NCBI GenBank assembly: GCA_963920525.1
Contig: OY986438.1
Span: forward strand, 77,739,560 to 77,803,559
Direction: 5' to 3'
Length of the DNA: 64,000 bases
From: Dichetophora obliterata
Lineage: Eukaryota; Arthropoda; Insecta; Diptera; Sciomyzidae
Part shown: piece by piece, positions 11,581 through 22,950 of the stretch
Position numbering within the stretch: position 1 is the stretch's first letter
Layout of the letters: every line of letters starts with the position of its first letter
Translations under genes and position numbers: made by a program
The notes under the pieces: model-generated
Database searches by the model: none
What the model was told of the DNA's origin: nothing
Seen by the model: only the letters and a program-made list of their open reading frames with translations

Positions 11581-12185
11581 TCTTATATTAGTTTAATAAT
11601 TATTACTTAATTATACTGTAACATATTTATATATGTTATACACATATTATAAATTAATATAGAGCTTATGTTTAATAGCTTCTGACTTCTATACTGAACG
11701 GTGGGTACACATTCCTATAACTTCTATGCTAAACGGTGGGTACACGTTCCTATAACTACTGGTTGAACGGTGAAAACACGTTCCTATGACTTCTAACTAC
11801 ATTTGAAAGGTGGAAACACTTTCACTAGCTAGTATCGACATGTGCACGCAGCCGCGCTTGCACCCAGACTGCCTTTCTTATGCCAGCGAGTTGCCTTTTA
11901 TATGCTTTCGCTGTGTTCTGTGTCGCCGTTCAAGTGTTTTTTTCCCTGCCTGTGTATGTGGAACTGAGTACATGCCTTTGCTTGTTTGTATTTATTATTT
12001 ATATACTTATTTATTATTACTTCAATGTATTTATAAAAATTTTTTATAGTTGATATATTTTATGTATATAATATTTTTAATACTTACATTATATATTAAA
12101 TTTAGTTAAATTTATTAAACATTCATAATTCATTTTTACATATCATTTATGGGGCACAATTTGTACAAAAATTTTTGTCCTCACA
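11581..12185 (-). repeat. Element A 5' LTR, U3 side
   Basis: The continuation of the LTR split by the BEL insertion. The outer end (TGTGAGG on the minus strand, at 12185) and 11797-12185 match the 3' LTR at 417-827. The part at about 11690-11830 contains four degenerate units of about 45 bp (tgaacggtgggtacacattcctataactt-like), resembling LTR-internal repeat arrays. Confidence 0.65.
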
Positions 12186-12197
12186 GGTTATAGCGTA

Positions 12198-12266
12198 GGA
12201 CCTGGCCAGGATTCGAATCCGGGACCCCTGAGCAAGAGTCAAGGATACCACTAGACTATCGAGGCC
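12198..12266 (-). tRNA. tRNA-like sequence (tRNA relic or SINE head)
   Basis: On the minus strand 69 bases fold as a tRNA. A 7-bp acceptor stem starts GGCCTCG with one mismatch. The A-box-like stretch is TAGTCTAGTGG, the anticodon stem closes a 7-base loop CTCTTGC (anticodon would be CTT), and the B box is GGATTCGAATCC. The D arm is short and poorly paired and the T stem has a mismatch, so a decayed tRNA or a tRNA-derived SINE promoter is more likely than a working tRNA gene. It lies 12 bp outside element A. Confidence 0.5.
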
Positions 12267-12934
12267 GCCAAATTATTTACATCTTAAAGTTTTCAATCCC
12301 GATATTCCCGGGATTGATATGCACAGAAGCGCAACACAAACAAACAGAAACCCAAACGCCTTTTCAACAGAAAAAGTCACGCAAACTCCGCATCATAAAT
12401 GAAACGAACAAACTATCGTCAGTTGCTTCCGACGGCAGCACAGTCGCATTTGGTTCCACTAATTTGGTTAGTTGTTATTTCACTGTTTGAGTTCGGTGAC
12501 TTGCAATTATTGTTGGGGTTGCCGCTGCTGATGTTTTTGTTGCATTTGCTGTAGGTGCAAATGATACCACCGAAATACCAAGCCTTTCTTTTTGTTGTCA
12601 TGATTAAAAGTTTTTAAAATTTATAATTAATTTAATCATTATGCTATTGAAATTTTGTCCACTTGACCCAATCAATTACACTGGTTTACAAATAACGAAA
12701 AGTTGTTTGTACAATGAATGCCATTATCCATTTCTAATGTAAAATCGATCGGTGATTCTGAAAATGTCATTATTTTTTCTGTTACTCCGTTTCCGAGATA
12801 TTGCCCACTGTTGTTTTTTTTTTACAAAAAAAAGTTGGTCCCTTTTTATAGTCTTTATTTCCAAAACTTTCGGAAATAAATTACATTTTTGACGATTTTT
12901 CATGCTTTCCAGAAAAATTTACAAAAAAAAAAAC
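12267..12934. other. No gene seen
   Basis: AT-rich spacer with short homopolymer runs (T9-T11, A11) and a small palindrome around gatattcccgggat near 12300. Nothing codes convincingly. Confidence 0.5.
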
Positions 12935-12936
12935 TA

Positions 12937-14563
12937 CAGTGACACATATTCGTATAAACGCACTCTTAATTTTAAATTTGCTACCTTCTCTCTCTTTTAT
13001 TAATGCATTTTTCAAAACAAATTCAAACTCATATTGTTCACTAAACTAACGGAAATTTGTACTGAATGCAAAAAGCTGTTTTCGTTGTTGTTGTTTTATA
13101 TAAATCAGTTCAGTTTAAATATTTTACTAAAAACAAGTACACATTCCTTTAAACGCACCTGAATAAGGAGGTCGAAAATATATTAGTGGTTTAAAGAAAT
13201 AAGTATTTTCTTGTATTTAATTAACAATTGGTAAATTTTGTTTAATTTAAATGTAAAAATATTTTCTTAATGATATTTTTTTTAAGATTTTATCAAAATG
13301 CCAAAGGGAAAATACCTCAATGACACAGAAAAAGTCCAAATCAACCTGTACCATAAAGAGGGTTATTCAAATCGGGAAATTGGGCGGAGACTAGGAAGAT
13401 CAGAAGCAGTCGTCCGCTCTTTTTTAAAAAACGGTGTTAATTCTGGAGTAAAAAAATCCACGAAAGGCAATCGAAAACTGAGTATTCGCCAAGTTAATCA
13501 AATTAGGAAGGAAGCCACCACAAGTTTTTTGAACTCAACTCAAATAAAAGAAAAATTAGATCTTCCAGTGACAACGAGGCACATTGCACACATTTTACGT
13601 AACTCAGATAACGTTAAATGGAAAAAACCGGTGAGCAAGTCTGTGCTGAAGCCGCATTACAAAAAGGCGCTCTTAGACTTCGCCCAAAAACACATGCAAT
13701 GGTCAAATGAGTGGGACAATGTTGTGTTTTCCGACGAAAAAAAATTTAACTTAGATGGCCCAGACTCTTACAGCCGTTATTGGCATGATTTGCGAAACAA
13801 TGACGTACGTATGTCAAAAAGAAACTGTGGTGGTGGCAGCGTTATGGTGTGGGCGGCATTTTCATCTAGAGGTAAAGCAAATATCTGCTTTGTGCCGCCC
13901 AAAATGAATTCTAAAAAATACACGGAATTGTTGGATGATGCTCTCATTTAATTTTTGGATGATAAAATGGATGAAGACAGTATTTTTCAACAGGATAATG
14001 CTGCCATTCACGTTTCTAAAGAGGCATTAAAGTGGTTTGAAGAGCACAACATCCCACTTATGAAATGGCCTGCATGCAGTCCCGATTTGAATCCGGTGGA
14101 GAATCTTTGGGGATGCATATCACGCAAAATCTATGGACAAAAAGCCCAAGGACACCTTTACAAAACCGTGCCAGAGCTCAAGTTGGCCATTAAGGAAGCT
14201 TGGGAAGATTTAGATCGTCAGTTGCTGGAAAATTTAGTGAAGTCGATGCCGAATCGTATATTTGAAGTTATAAATAAAAATGGTGGACCAATTAATTATT
14301 GAAAATTAAATAAATACCCATTACTATTGAAAATTAAGTTGATGCGTTTAAACGAATATGTACTTGTTTTAAGTAAAATATTTAAACTGAAATGATTTAT
14401 ATAAAACAACAACAACGAAAACAGGTTTTTGCACTCAGTACAAATTTCCGTTAGTTTAGTAAACAATATGAGTTGGAATTTGTTTTGAGTAATGCATTAA
14501 TAAAAGAGAGAGACGGTAGCAAATTTAAAATTAAGAGTGCGTTTATACGAATATGTGTCACTG
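12937..14563 (+). mobile_element. Tc1-type DNA transposon with about 225-bp IR/DR termini
   Basis: The element is 1627 bp, flanked by TA on both sides (12935-12936, 14564-14565), and ends CAGTGACACA...TGTGTCACTG. The termini are inverted repeats of about 222 bp (12937-13158 and 14337-14563). Each contains an outer copy (acatattcgtataaacgcac) and an inner copy (acacattcctttaaacgcac) of one motif, an IR/DR arrangement known from Sleeping Beauty, Minos and relatives. A single transposase gene lies between. Confidence 0.9.
13298..14302 (+). pseudogene. Tc1-family DD34E transposase, one in-frame stop
   Basis: The frame is 335 codons, close to the usual Tc1 length of about 340. The N-terminal DNA-binding region (about residues 1-110) has two helix-turn-helix parts (YSNREIGRRLGRSEAVVRSFLK and a second at about 55-105). 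The catalytic triad is visible: D in VFSDEKKF, D in FQQDNAAIH, and E in LNPVENLWG with 34 residues between the last two. A GGGSVMVW motif is also present. A single TAA at 13949-13951 (after DDALI, before FLDD) breaks an otherwise intact frame, so this copy is probably recently dead. Confidence 0.9.
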
Positions 14564-14565
14564 TA

Positions 14566-15484
14566 GTTGCAAATTTTGTCCAGAAATCAAAATATTTTGC
14601 TGGTTTTGATATTTTTTGCTTAAAGCCTGTACATTTCAGAAAAAATAAGTTATTGTTGAGAAACGAGAAACTGGCAATGAAACGGAATTGATAGTAGCGT
14701 TTATCATTCGTTTGTTTCTTACAACGTCAGTCACTTTGGCAAGATAAAAATAGCAATAGCTTAGGTAACAAAACGGCCCGTCTCCATATCATCGAAACAT
14801 CAAATTTCATTTATGATTTTTTTTCCCGACTTTCAAAAATACTTGGCGTCCTTGGTTCATAAATATTCTCAGTCACAATACCAAAATAATGAATATATGA
14901 CGTTTGAAGTAAATTCGTAAAAGTGAGTCAATTCTTTTCGAAAGTAAATTCACGGCAAACGTAGTAGAAAATATTTGGATCGTCCTTACACTCGCAGCCT
15001 TTTACTCATTTTATTTTTTAGTTTATTTTAATATTTTCTTTCTTTCGTTACAAACTGTGCGCTTCTTATATTTGCCACGTTTTTTGCTGGAATGCTAGAA
15101 TTTTCTTGCGTCTAGTTCTAGTTGTACCAGAGTTGCAGCCATGGTACAATAAAACCAAGTACGACTGACTGTGCTCTTCTTATTATAGCAATTATTGCAA
15201 AATCAGGCGTTTCGCTTTGACAGTTTCGGCGGTCGCGCTCTCAGTGGCCCTAGCTGGTTTTATTGTAGCATACAAAAAAATGTACTCCGTTTCGTTTTGA
15301 CAGAATCGAAGATTGCACTCTTAGTCATGAGCTTACCTGGCTTTGTTGTACCATGCAAACAAATGTATTCCGTTTCGGCGGTTGCGCTCTCAGTCGTGAG
15401 CCTGGTTTATTTATAGCATGTTTGTTTGTATCTTTTGTATTCTTTCTCAAAACATCTGATTTGACACTTATGCCTTATGAACAA
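14566..15484. other. Non-coding spacer with a degenerate tandem repeat
   Basis: No gene seen. At about 15195-15420 there are roughly three units of 75-90 bp sharing cgtttcg...cggcggtcgcgctctcagt...ggttttattgtagcatacaaa; they are diverged from one another. Confidence 0.5.
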
Positions 15485-15486
15485 TA

Positions 15487-16123
15487 GCTGTGTTCCTTTC
15501 GCCTTAATATAACCGCGAAAGCAAATTTTCTTAAAGGAACGTCAAGAAAAACGACTCGTATAGGGCACTACCGTTGCAGTCAAAGTAAAATTCAAACAAG
15601 CAATCATGATACAATAACTATTAGGTGTCATGAGAACGTGTGTCGTTCAAAACTGTTGTGAATTGTCATGGTAGCAATACCTTAGTGAACGATGTTTTTC
15701 GCTGAATGTGTTTTACTCTAAACGTCAGAAAATTTGTAAATTATTTAATTTAATATTATGCAGTTATATGAATAATTTAAATGCAATTTTTGGCTCCTCT
15801 GAATGCGTCCAATGTGTGTGACACACGTGGTTTGTTTTGTTTTCTTTTGTTTAACATTCGATGGTCGCAGCTCGTAAGAAAATAGGTAGCTGTCATGGCT
15901 ACCTAATAGTCATTGTATCAAACAAACAAATAATTAAAAAAATTAAATTACAACTCATAAAAATATACAGGTGCGGCACCTGTGTTTCAAATTCTTTAAA
16001 GGCCATATCACAATTTTATATGGATAGCAAAAATAATCCTATTTGTTATAGGATTATTATTTTTGTGTTTGCTTTGCATTTAAAAAAATAATCTGGATTA
16101 TTTTGAAGCGAATGGAACGCAGC
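15487..16123. mobile_element. Putative TA-flanked MITE, 637 bp
   Basis: The ends read GCTGTGTTCCTTTCGCC and, inverted, GCTGCGTTCCATTCGC, each flanked by TA. Internally there is a hairpin around ataggtagc/gctaccta (near 15885) and another around ataatcctat/ataggattat (near 16040). No transposase is present. Termini and TA flanks suggest a mariner-related non-autonomous element, but this rests on about 17 bp of inverted repeat. Confidence 0.45.
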
Positions 16124-16125
16124 TA

Positions 16126-16471
16126 ATAAAGATTAAAAAAGTCTTTTACCTACAACAACCCTCATTGTTATGTATTTATATGAAAATAAAATAAGGCAAA
16201 ATGCATAATTCGACAATCACTCAATTTGGGTGCTGTCGTTCAATTAAACACAACTTTTCCTTTTCTCAATAGATTTTCTTCAACAATATCTTATTTTTTC
16301 AGAAAAGTATAGGCTTTAAGCAAAAAATATCAAAACTAACAAAATGTTTTGATTTCTTAACAAAATTTACAATTAGTTTTTTTCTTTGACGTAGAATTAC
16401 GTCTTACAGCGCGGTTTTTTTACAAATTTTTTCAAGCAAATTTAAGAAGTGTAGTTGACACTTAGGGGTAT
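16126..16471. other. No gene seen
   Basis: AT-rich spacer without coding signal or clear repeats. Confidence 0.5.
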
Positions 16472-16479
16472 ACCTACAT

Positions 16480-17504
16480 TAGGGCGGGTCGATTTGTAGG
16501 GAGTGAAAAAATTCACCAATTTCCCTATGATTTCCGTATTCTAGGGGTTATTCTATGAAAATTTGCCGAAGGAACCATACCTCTATCGTTAAAATCGAGT
16601 CCCCTACTTTTTGTTGATAAAAAGTTCAAAAGTTACGGGCATTTTTGTCCAATTTTTGGACCATTTTTCCATTTTTTTCATGATTTTGTCCAAGAATATT
16701 ACTTTCATGGCCATTTTTTTGGCTCAGTCCATTATTTAATTCAATTTACAATTCAAAACGAAGAGTTTTAGTCCAAATTTATCGAATTCGGTTGATTAAT
16801 TCATGCGATATTGCTAAAACAAAATAACACATAAAACCAACTTTTTGATTTTTTTCCCTTTTTATTTTTTGATTATTTGTTAGTTATTTCAAGTAACACT
16901 TCACTGAAATGACGCTCAAACAAAACTAGCATACACTGGAATATTATAAACAAACAAAAATAAAGAAGTCTATAAAGAAACTAAAAACAAAAAGAAATAA
17001 ACATAACACAGGGTATGCACCCTGTGAAAAAATATGCCAATAATGTAAAGCGCAAATCAGTCCAGTCGTAACGTAAGGTTCGTAAGGTTCGTAAGCTTCG
17101 TAAGCCAAAAAAATTGAGCCAAAAAAATGGCCATGAAAGTAATGTTCTTGGACAAAATCATGAAAAAAATGGAAAAATGCTCCAAAATTTGGACAAAAAT
17201 GCCCGTAACTTTTGAACCGTTGGACCAATGTTGGAGATTTTTTTTTGTAAATTGATCAAAATGAGCTCATCTTTCCAACACGCCTACTGGCGATTAAAGC
17301 CGATCGGTAGTTTTTGAGTTATGGATGTGAACGTGTAGGTAATATTTCATACGAACGTCAATTTGGGAAAAAAATCTATCAACAAAAAGTAGGGGACTCG
17401 ATTTTTACGATAGAGGTATGGTTCCTTTGGCAAATTTTCATGGAATAACCCATAGAATACGGAAATCATAGCGAAATTGTCGAAAAATAAATCGACCCGC
17501 CCTA
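16480..17504. mobile_element. Foldback-like element with long imperfect inverted repeats
   Basis: The ends are TAGGGCGGGTCGATTT and its inverse. The left arm (16480-16735) reappears inverted in the right arm (about 17109-17504), including cctctatcgt(t)aaaatcgagtcccct and tttggacaaaaatgcccgtaac. Flanks acctacat (16472-16479) and gcctacat (17505-17512) look like an 8-bp target duplication with one mismatch. The right arm has an extra segment of about 140 bp. A short array of ggttcgtaa units lies near 17075-17100. No transposase is encoded. Confidence 0.75.
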
Positions 17505-17512
17505 GCCTACAT

Positions 17513-19050
17513 CCTTTAATATTCATCGTATAAAGAACAAATATATGTTAAAATATCAGTTAGAGTACGAATAAAACGAATATCTAACTTTGGATTTTGT
17601 CACTTATTAATAAAGTCACAAAACAGGAAACGATAATAAATTCGAATTATTTCTGTTAAACATTATATTTGTTCCATATTAAAAATATATTCTGTTAACT
17701 AAAATTTTAATTTTAAATTACTTTTAAAATATACATCTTTATATATAAAATACTTCTGTACCTGGTTTTTCACTTAACTCCTCCTATACGGCAGGACCGA
17801 TTGTAAAAAAATGTAGATGGCTTAAAAGTTTGACCTGGTAGGTGGCGCTGTTGTTACTATGGCATTGTTTAAATGGGTATTTGAGAGTATAACGAATTGA
17901 GAAATTGTCGCGATTTTTCACTACCCCATTACTTTTTGTGCAAACAAAATTATAAAAATACAAAATGAATAAAAATAAAAAAAAATTCATTTTTATGATA
18001 GTTAGGCTTGATTTTTCGACCGTTTATTAATTTTTTACGATAAAAACTTTAAATCGACCCTACATTTATGAATATCATATGAAGGAACATTAAAAAAGCC
18101 ATTTTTGGTTGTTAATATATTTACAAAACAAATATTTTTACCAAACTTTTTGGGAAATAAAGAAATTCGTTAAGGGTTTTTTTTTAAATTATAAAACTTA
18201 GAAGGGAAACGAAAATAAAAAAGATTGAAACACGATTAGACGGACAATTAATCAAAATTTAAAAAAAAATGCAATTCTTAGTAACATGGCCAAGTTATTA
18301 ACTTTCAAAGCCAGCACATTCATTTTTGATTGATTTTATTCTATTTCACTAAAAAATAAAATTAGTTCTAAAAATATTTTGTGTCTTTCAAGTACGAAAG
18401 TTTTTATGGTGTCAACTTCTTGAAAATTTTAAGCAACTTGCATATTCCTATAGAAAATTAAATTTTTCTAATAAAAGACATCTAAGCTAAGAATGCTACT
18501 TACTACTTGTGTCCGACCGAATGTGGATTTTTGGCCGAAGCCGAATACTAATAAAATTTTTTTCAAGTAACAAAAATAACAAAATTTAGGCCTTGATTTC
18601 ATTATTTAATAATTTTAGTACAAAAAACGGCAATCATTAAAGCTAAAATATGTAATTTTCATTAATCTTTTTTTGAAAAAGTAAATAATATAGGTACTCT
18701 TAACTTTTTAGTTATATTTACAGTACTTTGAAGAGGATTATAAAAAATTTTCAGGTTGTAATTAGCAAGGTTTAATTTTTTCAAAATAAGCATATAACTT
18801 AAAATTGATACTTATATGGAAGACCAATGCTTCAGTCACAATTTGTGATCTTTTTATTTTTTATTTAATAATTTAGGGGATAAGGGGTTGTATATGGAGC
18901 TACCTTGGAAGCAATCATTCTTATTCAGTCGTCTTTTTCTGCTAAAGTCTTTTCTTCAGACAAGCTTTCTTGATGGAATTCGATATAATTATGAGTCTTT
19001 ATAAAATATATTATATATACCAAAATTGTTCGGATCGTTCAGATATCAGG
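17513..19050. other. AT-rich non-coding spacer
   Basis: No gene and no clean repeat boundary seen. A stretch near 17745-17830 (tatatataaaatac... ggcaggaccgat) resembles Helitron or LINE-associated repeat sequence but has no ends I can place. Confidence 0.5.
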
Positions 19051-19210
19051 TACACCCAAAAATATTTAGAATAAAATTACTAATAAAATCTTTGTAGAAA
19101 TACAAACAGAGGCTATTCGTAAAATGTACAAATGTTTTGTACATAGCACAAACGTTTGTAGTGTTGGCCGCATGAAAAAAAATTTTTGTATTCGTAACTT
19201 TGTACATTCT

Positions 19211-21859
19211 TTGTACAATTTGCGCGCACGCCCCGACGGAGGAAAAGGACGATGCCGCCAAGGATGCTTTCTACGCGAGCCTAGAGGACGTGTACGATCG
19301 CTGTCCGGCCCACGACGTAAAAATAGTCCTCGGCGATTTTAACGCAAAGGTCGGAAAAGAAGGCGTCTTTGGCCCCACTGTCGGTCAGTTCAGTCTCCAC
19401 GAGGCCACTACGAACAACGGTCTAAGACTGATCGACTTCGCCGCGGCACGAAACATGGTAGTAAGTAGCACCAGATTCCAACACCTCGACATCCATAAGG
19501 CCACCTGGCTGTCCCCTGATCAAAAAACACGAAACCAAATTGATCATTTTGTGATCGACGGAAGGCACGCTTCTAGCGTTCTGGATGTGCGTACATTTCG
19601 GGGAGTGAACATCGACTCCGACCACTTTCTTGTTGCAGCCAAGATCCGCATGCGGTTATGCAATGCAAAGAACATACGCACAGGAATGCAACGAAAGCTA
19701 GACGTCGCTAAGCTGCAATCACAAAGGACAGCTGAGGCCTACTCCGCTCAACTCTCGGTTAAGCTCAACCAACCAACCTCACAACACGATGATGCCGATG
19801 GACTTTGGGCGCACATCTCGCACTCCATGCGCGCTGCCGCTGAAGAAGTGATTGGTTTCCGGCGCCCGCAACCTCGGAACCAATGGTATGACCAGGAGTG
19901 TCGCGACGCGACGGCAGCAAAAAACGCCGCATACAGAAAGACGCTGCAGTCAGCTGCAACGCGAACCGTGCGAGAAAAATATCGTGAAAAGAGGAAGGAA
20001 GAGAGACGCCTTTTCAGACGCAAAAAAAGGGAGCAAGAAAAGCGTGAGCGTGAAGAAATTGAGGTGTACAAAGGCAAGAAGGATGCACGAAAATTTTACC
20101 AACAGGTTAAGCGTCTAACCCAAGGTTTCAAGCCCGGAGCATCCACTTGTAGAGATGGGAATGGAAATCTGGTTACAGATACGCAGTGCGCACTGAGATT
20201 GTGGAGACAGCATTTTTCCAATCTGCTTACGGGCGATGATCCCACCAACTCCGCCCATGGAGAATGCAGTTCGCCACAACCAATCGACGATGACGAAGTA
20301 GAAGTTCTACCACCTAGCCATGACGAGGTTCGAGTTGCTATCCAGCGGCTCGAAAACAACAAAGCAGCGGGTGCTGACGGCCTGCCAGCTGAACTGTTTA
20401 AAGCCGGCGGCGATGAATTGATAGGGTGCATGCATCAACTCATCAGCAAAATATGGCTAGCGGAATGCATGCCCGACGATTGGAATCTCAGCGTGCTTTG
20501 TCCCTTACTTAAGAAAGGAGACCCGACAATTTGCGCCAACTACCGAGGTATCAGTCTTATTTCCATCGCATATAAGGTCCTCTCGAGCGTACTATGTGAA
20601 AGATTTAAGCCGTATACAAAAACACTGATTGGACCTTATCAGTGTGGCTTTCGACCTGGTAAATCCACCATAGACCAGATTTTTACACTGCGCCAAATCC
20701 TGGAGAAAACCAACGAAAAGCAAATCGACACGCATCATCTCTTTGTCGATTATAAAGCTGCGTTCGATAGCCCGAGGCGGGATTGCCTATACGCAACAAT
20801 GTCTGAGTTCGGTATACCTGCAAAGTTGATAAGACTCTGCAGGATGACGTTGAGCAATACTTGCAGCTCCGTCAAGGTAGGAAATGACCTCTCCGAAACC
20901 TTCCATACTGAACGAGGTTTCAGACAAGGCGACCCGCTATCTTGCGATCTCTTCAACATCATCATGGAGGGGATCCTACGAAAGGCCGGTGTGCATCGCA
21001 ATGGCACCATTTTTTACAAAGGTGTTCAGCTCCTTGCGTATGCTGATGATATTGATATCATCGGTAGAACCAAGAGAGATGTCACTGCTGCTTTCACCGC
21101 TATCGAAAAAGAATCAGCCAAGGTGGGTTTGACGGTAAACGAGGGTAAAACGAAGTATATGCTGCCTGCTGGCAGGGGAGCGGGGCGGCTAGGCTCTCAC
21201 GTTTCAACAGGCAACTATAACTTTGAAGTGGTCAAGGAATTTACCTACCTTGGCACCGCCATTAACAGCAATAATGATGTCAGCCTGGAGATAAAGCGAA
21301 GAATAACAATTGCTAATAGGTGCTACTACGGGCTTAGTAAGCAATTACATTGCAGAGCCCTCTCTCGATCGACAAAACTGACACTCTACAAGACGCTCAT
21401 TATACCTGTGCTTCTTTATGGCGCTGAGGCATGGGTTGTCTCGCAAGCAGACGCAGCCGCTCTTGGGGTGTTTGAGAGAAAAGTTCTTCGCAAAATCTTC
21501 GGCCCTATTCGAGTTGGCGACGACTATCGCGTACGAATGAACCACGAGCTGTATGAGCTATACGACGACATTGAAGTAGTTCAGCGTATCGCAATCCAGC
21601 GATTCCGCTGGCTAGGTCATGTCCATCGTATGAATGACGATGCTCCAGCGAAAAAGGTGTTCGAGGCGAAGGCCGAAGGCCCCGACGACGAAGAGGGAGA
21701 CCATGCCTCCGATGGATTGACCAGGTCGAGGAAGCCCTAACCGCGCTTGGTGAAACCAATTGGAGAAGGCGCGGGCGAAGCAGAGGCGCCTGGCGAGAGC
21801 TGATGAGATCGGCCGAAACCCGACGACGGGTTGCTATGGCCACCTAACGGAACGAACGG
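19211..21859 (+). mobile_element. 5'-truncated RTE-clade non-LTR retrotransposon
   Basis: The insertion is bounded by a 15-bp direct repeat aactttgtacattct (19196-19210 and 21860-21874), a target-site duplication. The 5' end is cut inside the endonuclease domain, the usual result of incomplete reverse transcription. The 3' end after the stop is only about 12 bases of aacg-type repeats, fitting the short 3' tails of RTE elements. Confidence 0.85.
19218..21847 (+). pseudogene. RTE endonuclease-reverse transcriptase, truncated and frameshifted
   Basis: The frame is open from the truncation point (CAHAPTEEKDD). The C-terminal half of an AP endonuclease is visible: VLGDFNAKVG, NGLRLIDFA, ATWLSPD..NQIDHFVIDGR and the terminal SDHFLVAAK. 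A basic Arg/Lys/Glu-rich linker follows (about residues 255-290). RT runs from NNKAAGADGLPAELFK through YRGISLISIAYKVL, GFRPGKSTIDQIFTLRQ, FVDYKAAFDS, GFRQGDPLSCDLFN and the catalytic AYADDIDI, with the RTE-type tail RWLGHVHRM. A one-base frameshift near 21675 moves the last about 55 codons to another frame ending at TAA 21845-21847. The first half of the endonuclease is missing. Confidence 0.88.
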
Positions 21860-22291
21860 AACTTTGTACATTCTACAAACGCTAGTTTGTAAAAATCTAT
21901 AATGTATAAATTTGTGAACTGAACGAACATTGTTTGATAATATACAAAGCTGTGGCAGCAGCGTTCGTATATTTGTTCGTATCTTTGTAGATGAAACGAA
22001 TGCGTTTGTAAAATATACAAATATTTCATTGTACAATGTACAAACGGTCATTTGTATTATTTACAAAGTCGTTCGTAGGCTGAAAAGAACAAACAGCTTT
22101 GTAGAATATAATAATTGTTTTGTACATAGTACGAAGCTTTTTTTTGGGTGTATATATAGTGTAGTGTACTTACACAGTCACTATTACCGTACCAAACGAT
22201 ACAAAAACATTGCAACATTAAATTAAAATCCAACAACATTTTTGATGCAACTTAAAACCCAAAAATTATGACGGGCACTAAGAATCAAAAA

Positions 22292-22860
22292 TGTCGTAAC
22301 AAATGTCATTCACACTTCTAAAGTGCTGAATTGTTTTCATCCCCTCTTGCTGCTTGTATCGTTTGGATACTTAATTCTCTGCTCAAGCACAACAACAACA
22401 ACGCTGTTGTTAGTGCAATGCAATTACAATATGAGCAGTGCACTGGAGTAAATACAGCGAATATATTATGTTACTCCAATGCAACTGACCTGCCGAATTT
22501 TCAAGGCTATCAGCGCCAACATTGTTGTTGTTGGCTATTGGAATGTGGCTGGGAACCGATCGACTAACGGGATCGATTGGTAACCCATCGTGAAAATAAG
22601 GGCGGAGTCAAAAATACTGGCATAAATAACTTTAAGAAAAATTCTGTTTTTTTTAGTATATAAGAAAAAAAGAAGAACCAAATAAAGCAGAATTTAATTT
22701 AAAGTCTAAGACAAGAGAAGTCTTTCAATTTTACTTTTCAAATGAATTTCCCTTGAAGTGCCGGCTAGGCCCAAAATATACTAAAGCTGACGAGCTATAT
22801 ACGTAACTCCGTGGCGCGTCCCCAAAATATAAAGTATCACAACTCAGATATATACCAACA
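22292..22860 (+). repeat. Candidate 5' LTR of element Z
   Basis: The bounds TGTCGTAAC and CCAACA give 569 bp, ending one base before a PBS-like tggcgatcctgcc. A TATA-like agtatataag (about 22658-22667) and an aataaa (about 22681) lie in suitable positions. There is no second LTR in the window, so the 5' boundary is an inference. Confidence 0.5.
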
Positions 22861-22862
22861 CA

Positions 22863-22880
22863 TGGCGATCCTGCCGGTTC
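22863..22880 (+). other. Putative primer-binding site of element Z
   Basis: tggcgatcctgccggttc follows the LTR end; TGGCG openings are typical of gypsy PBSs. I could not assign the tRNA. Confidence 0.45.
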
Positions 22881-22950
22881 CCTGGACCTTCAATAGCTAG
22901 GACGAATTTTCTGAATACTAAGCAATCAATGCATTTTCTTTTCATGAGCG

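Larger units (their letters stand above)
19053..22150. mobile_element. MITE with CACCCAAAAA ends, split by an RTE LINE
   Basis: It starts CACCCAAAAA after TA (19051-19052) and ends TTTTTGGGTG before TA (22151-22152), as Tc1/mariner-related MITEs do. The remaining MITE sequence (19053-19210 and 21860-22150) is packed with short near-palindromic motifs of the type tttgtac/gtacaaa and gttcgta. It carries no transposase. A LINE of about 2.65 kb sits inside it. Confidence 0.65.

Noticed and set aside
17745..17830. Possible Helitron head
   Set aside because: Resembles tctatatataaaa but has no matching 3' CTAG end or insertion junction.
19053..22150. A DNA transposon that captured a reverse transcriptase
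   Set aside because: The 15-bp duplication at 19196 and 21860 shows the RTE simply inserted into the MITE.
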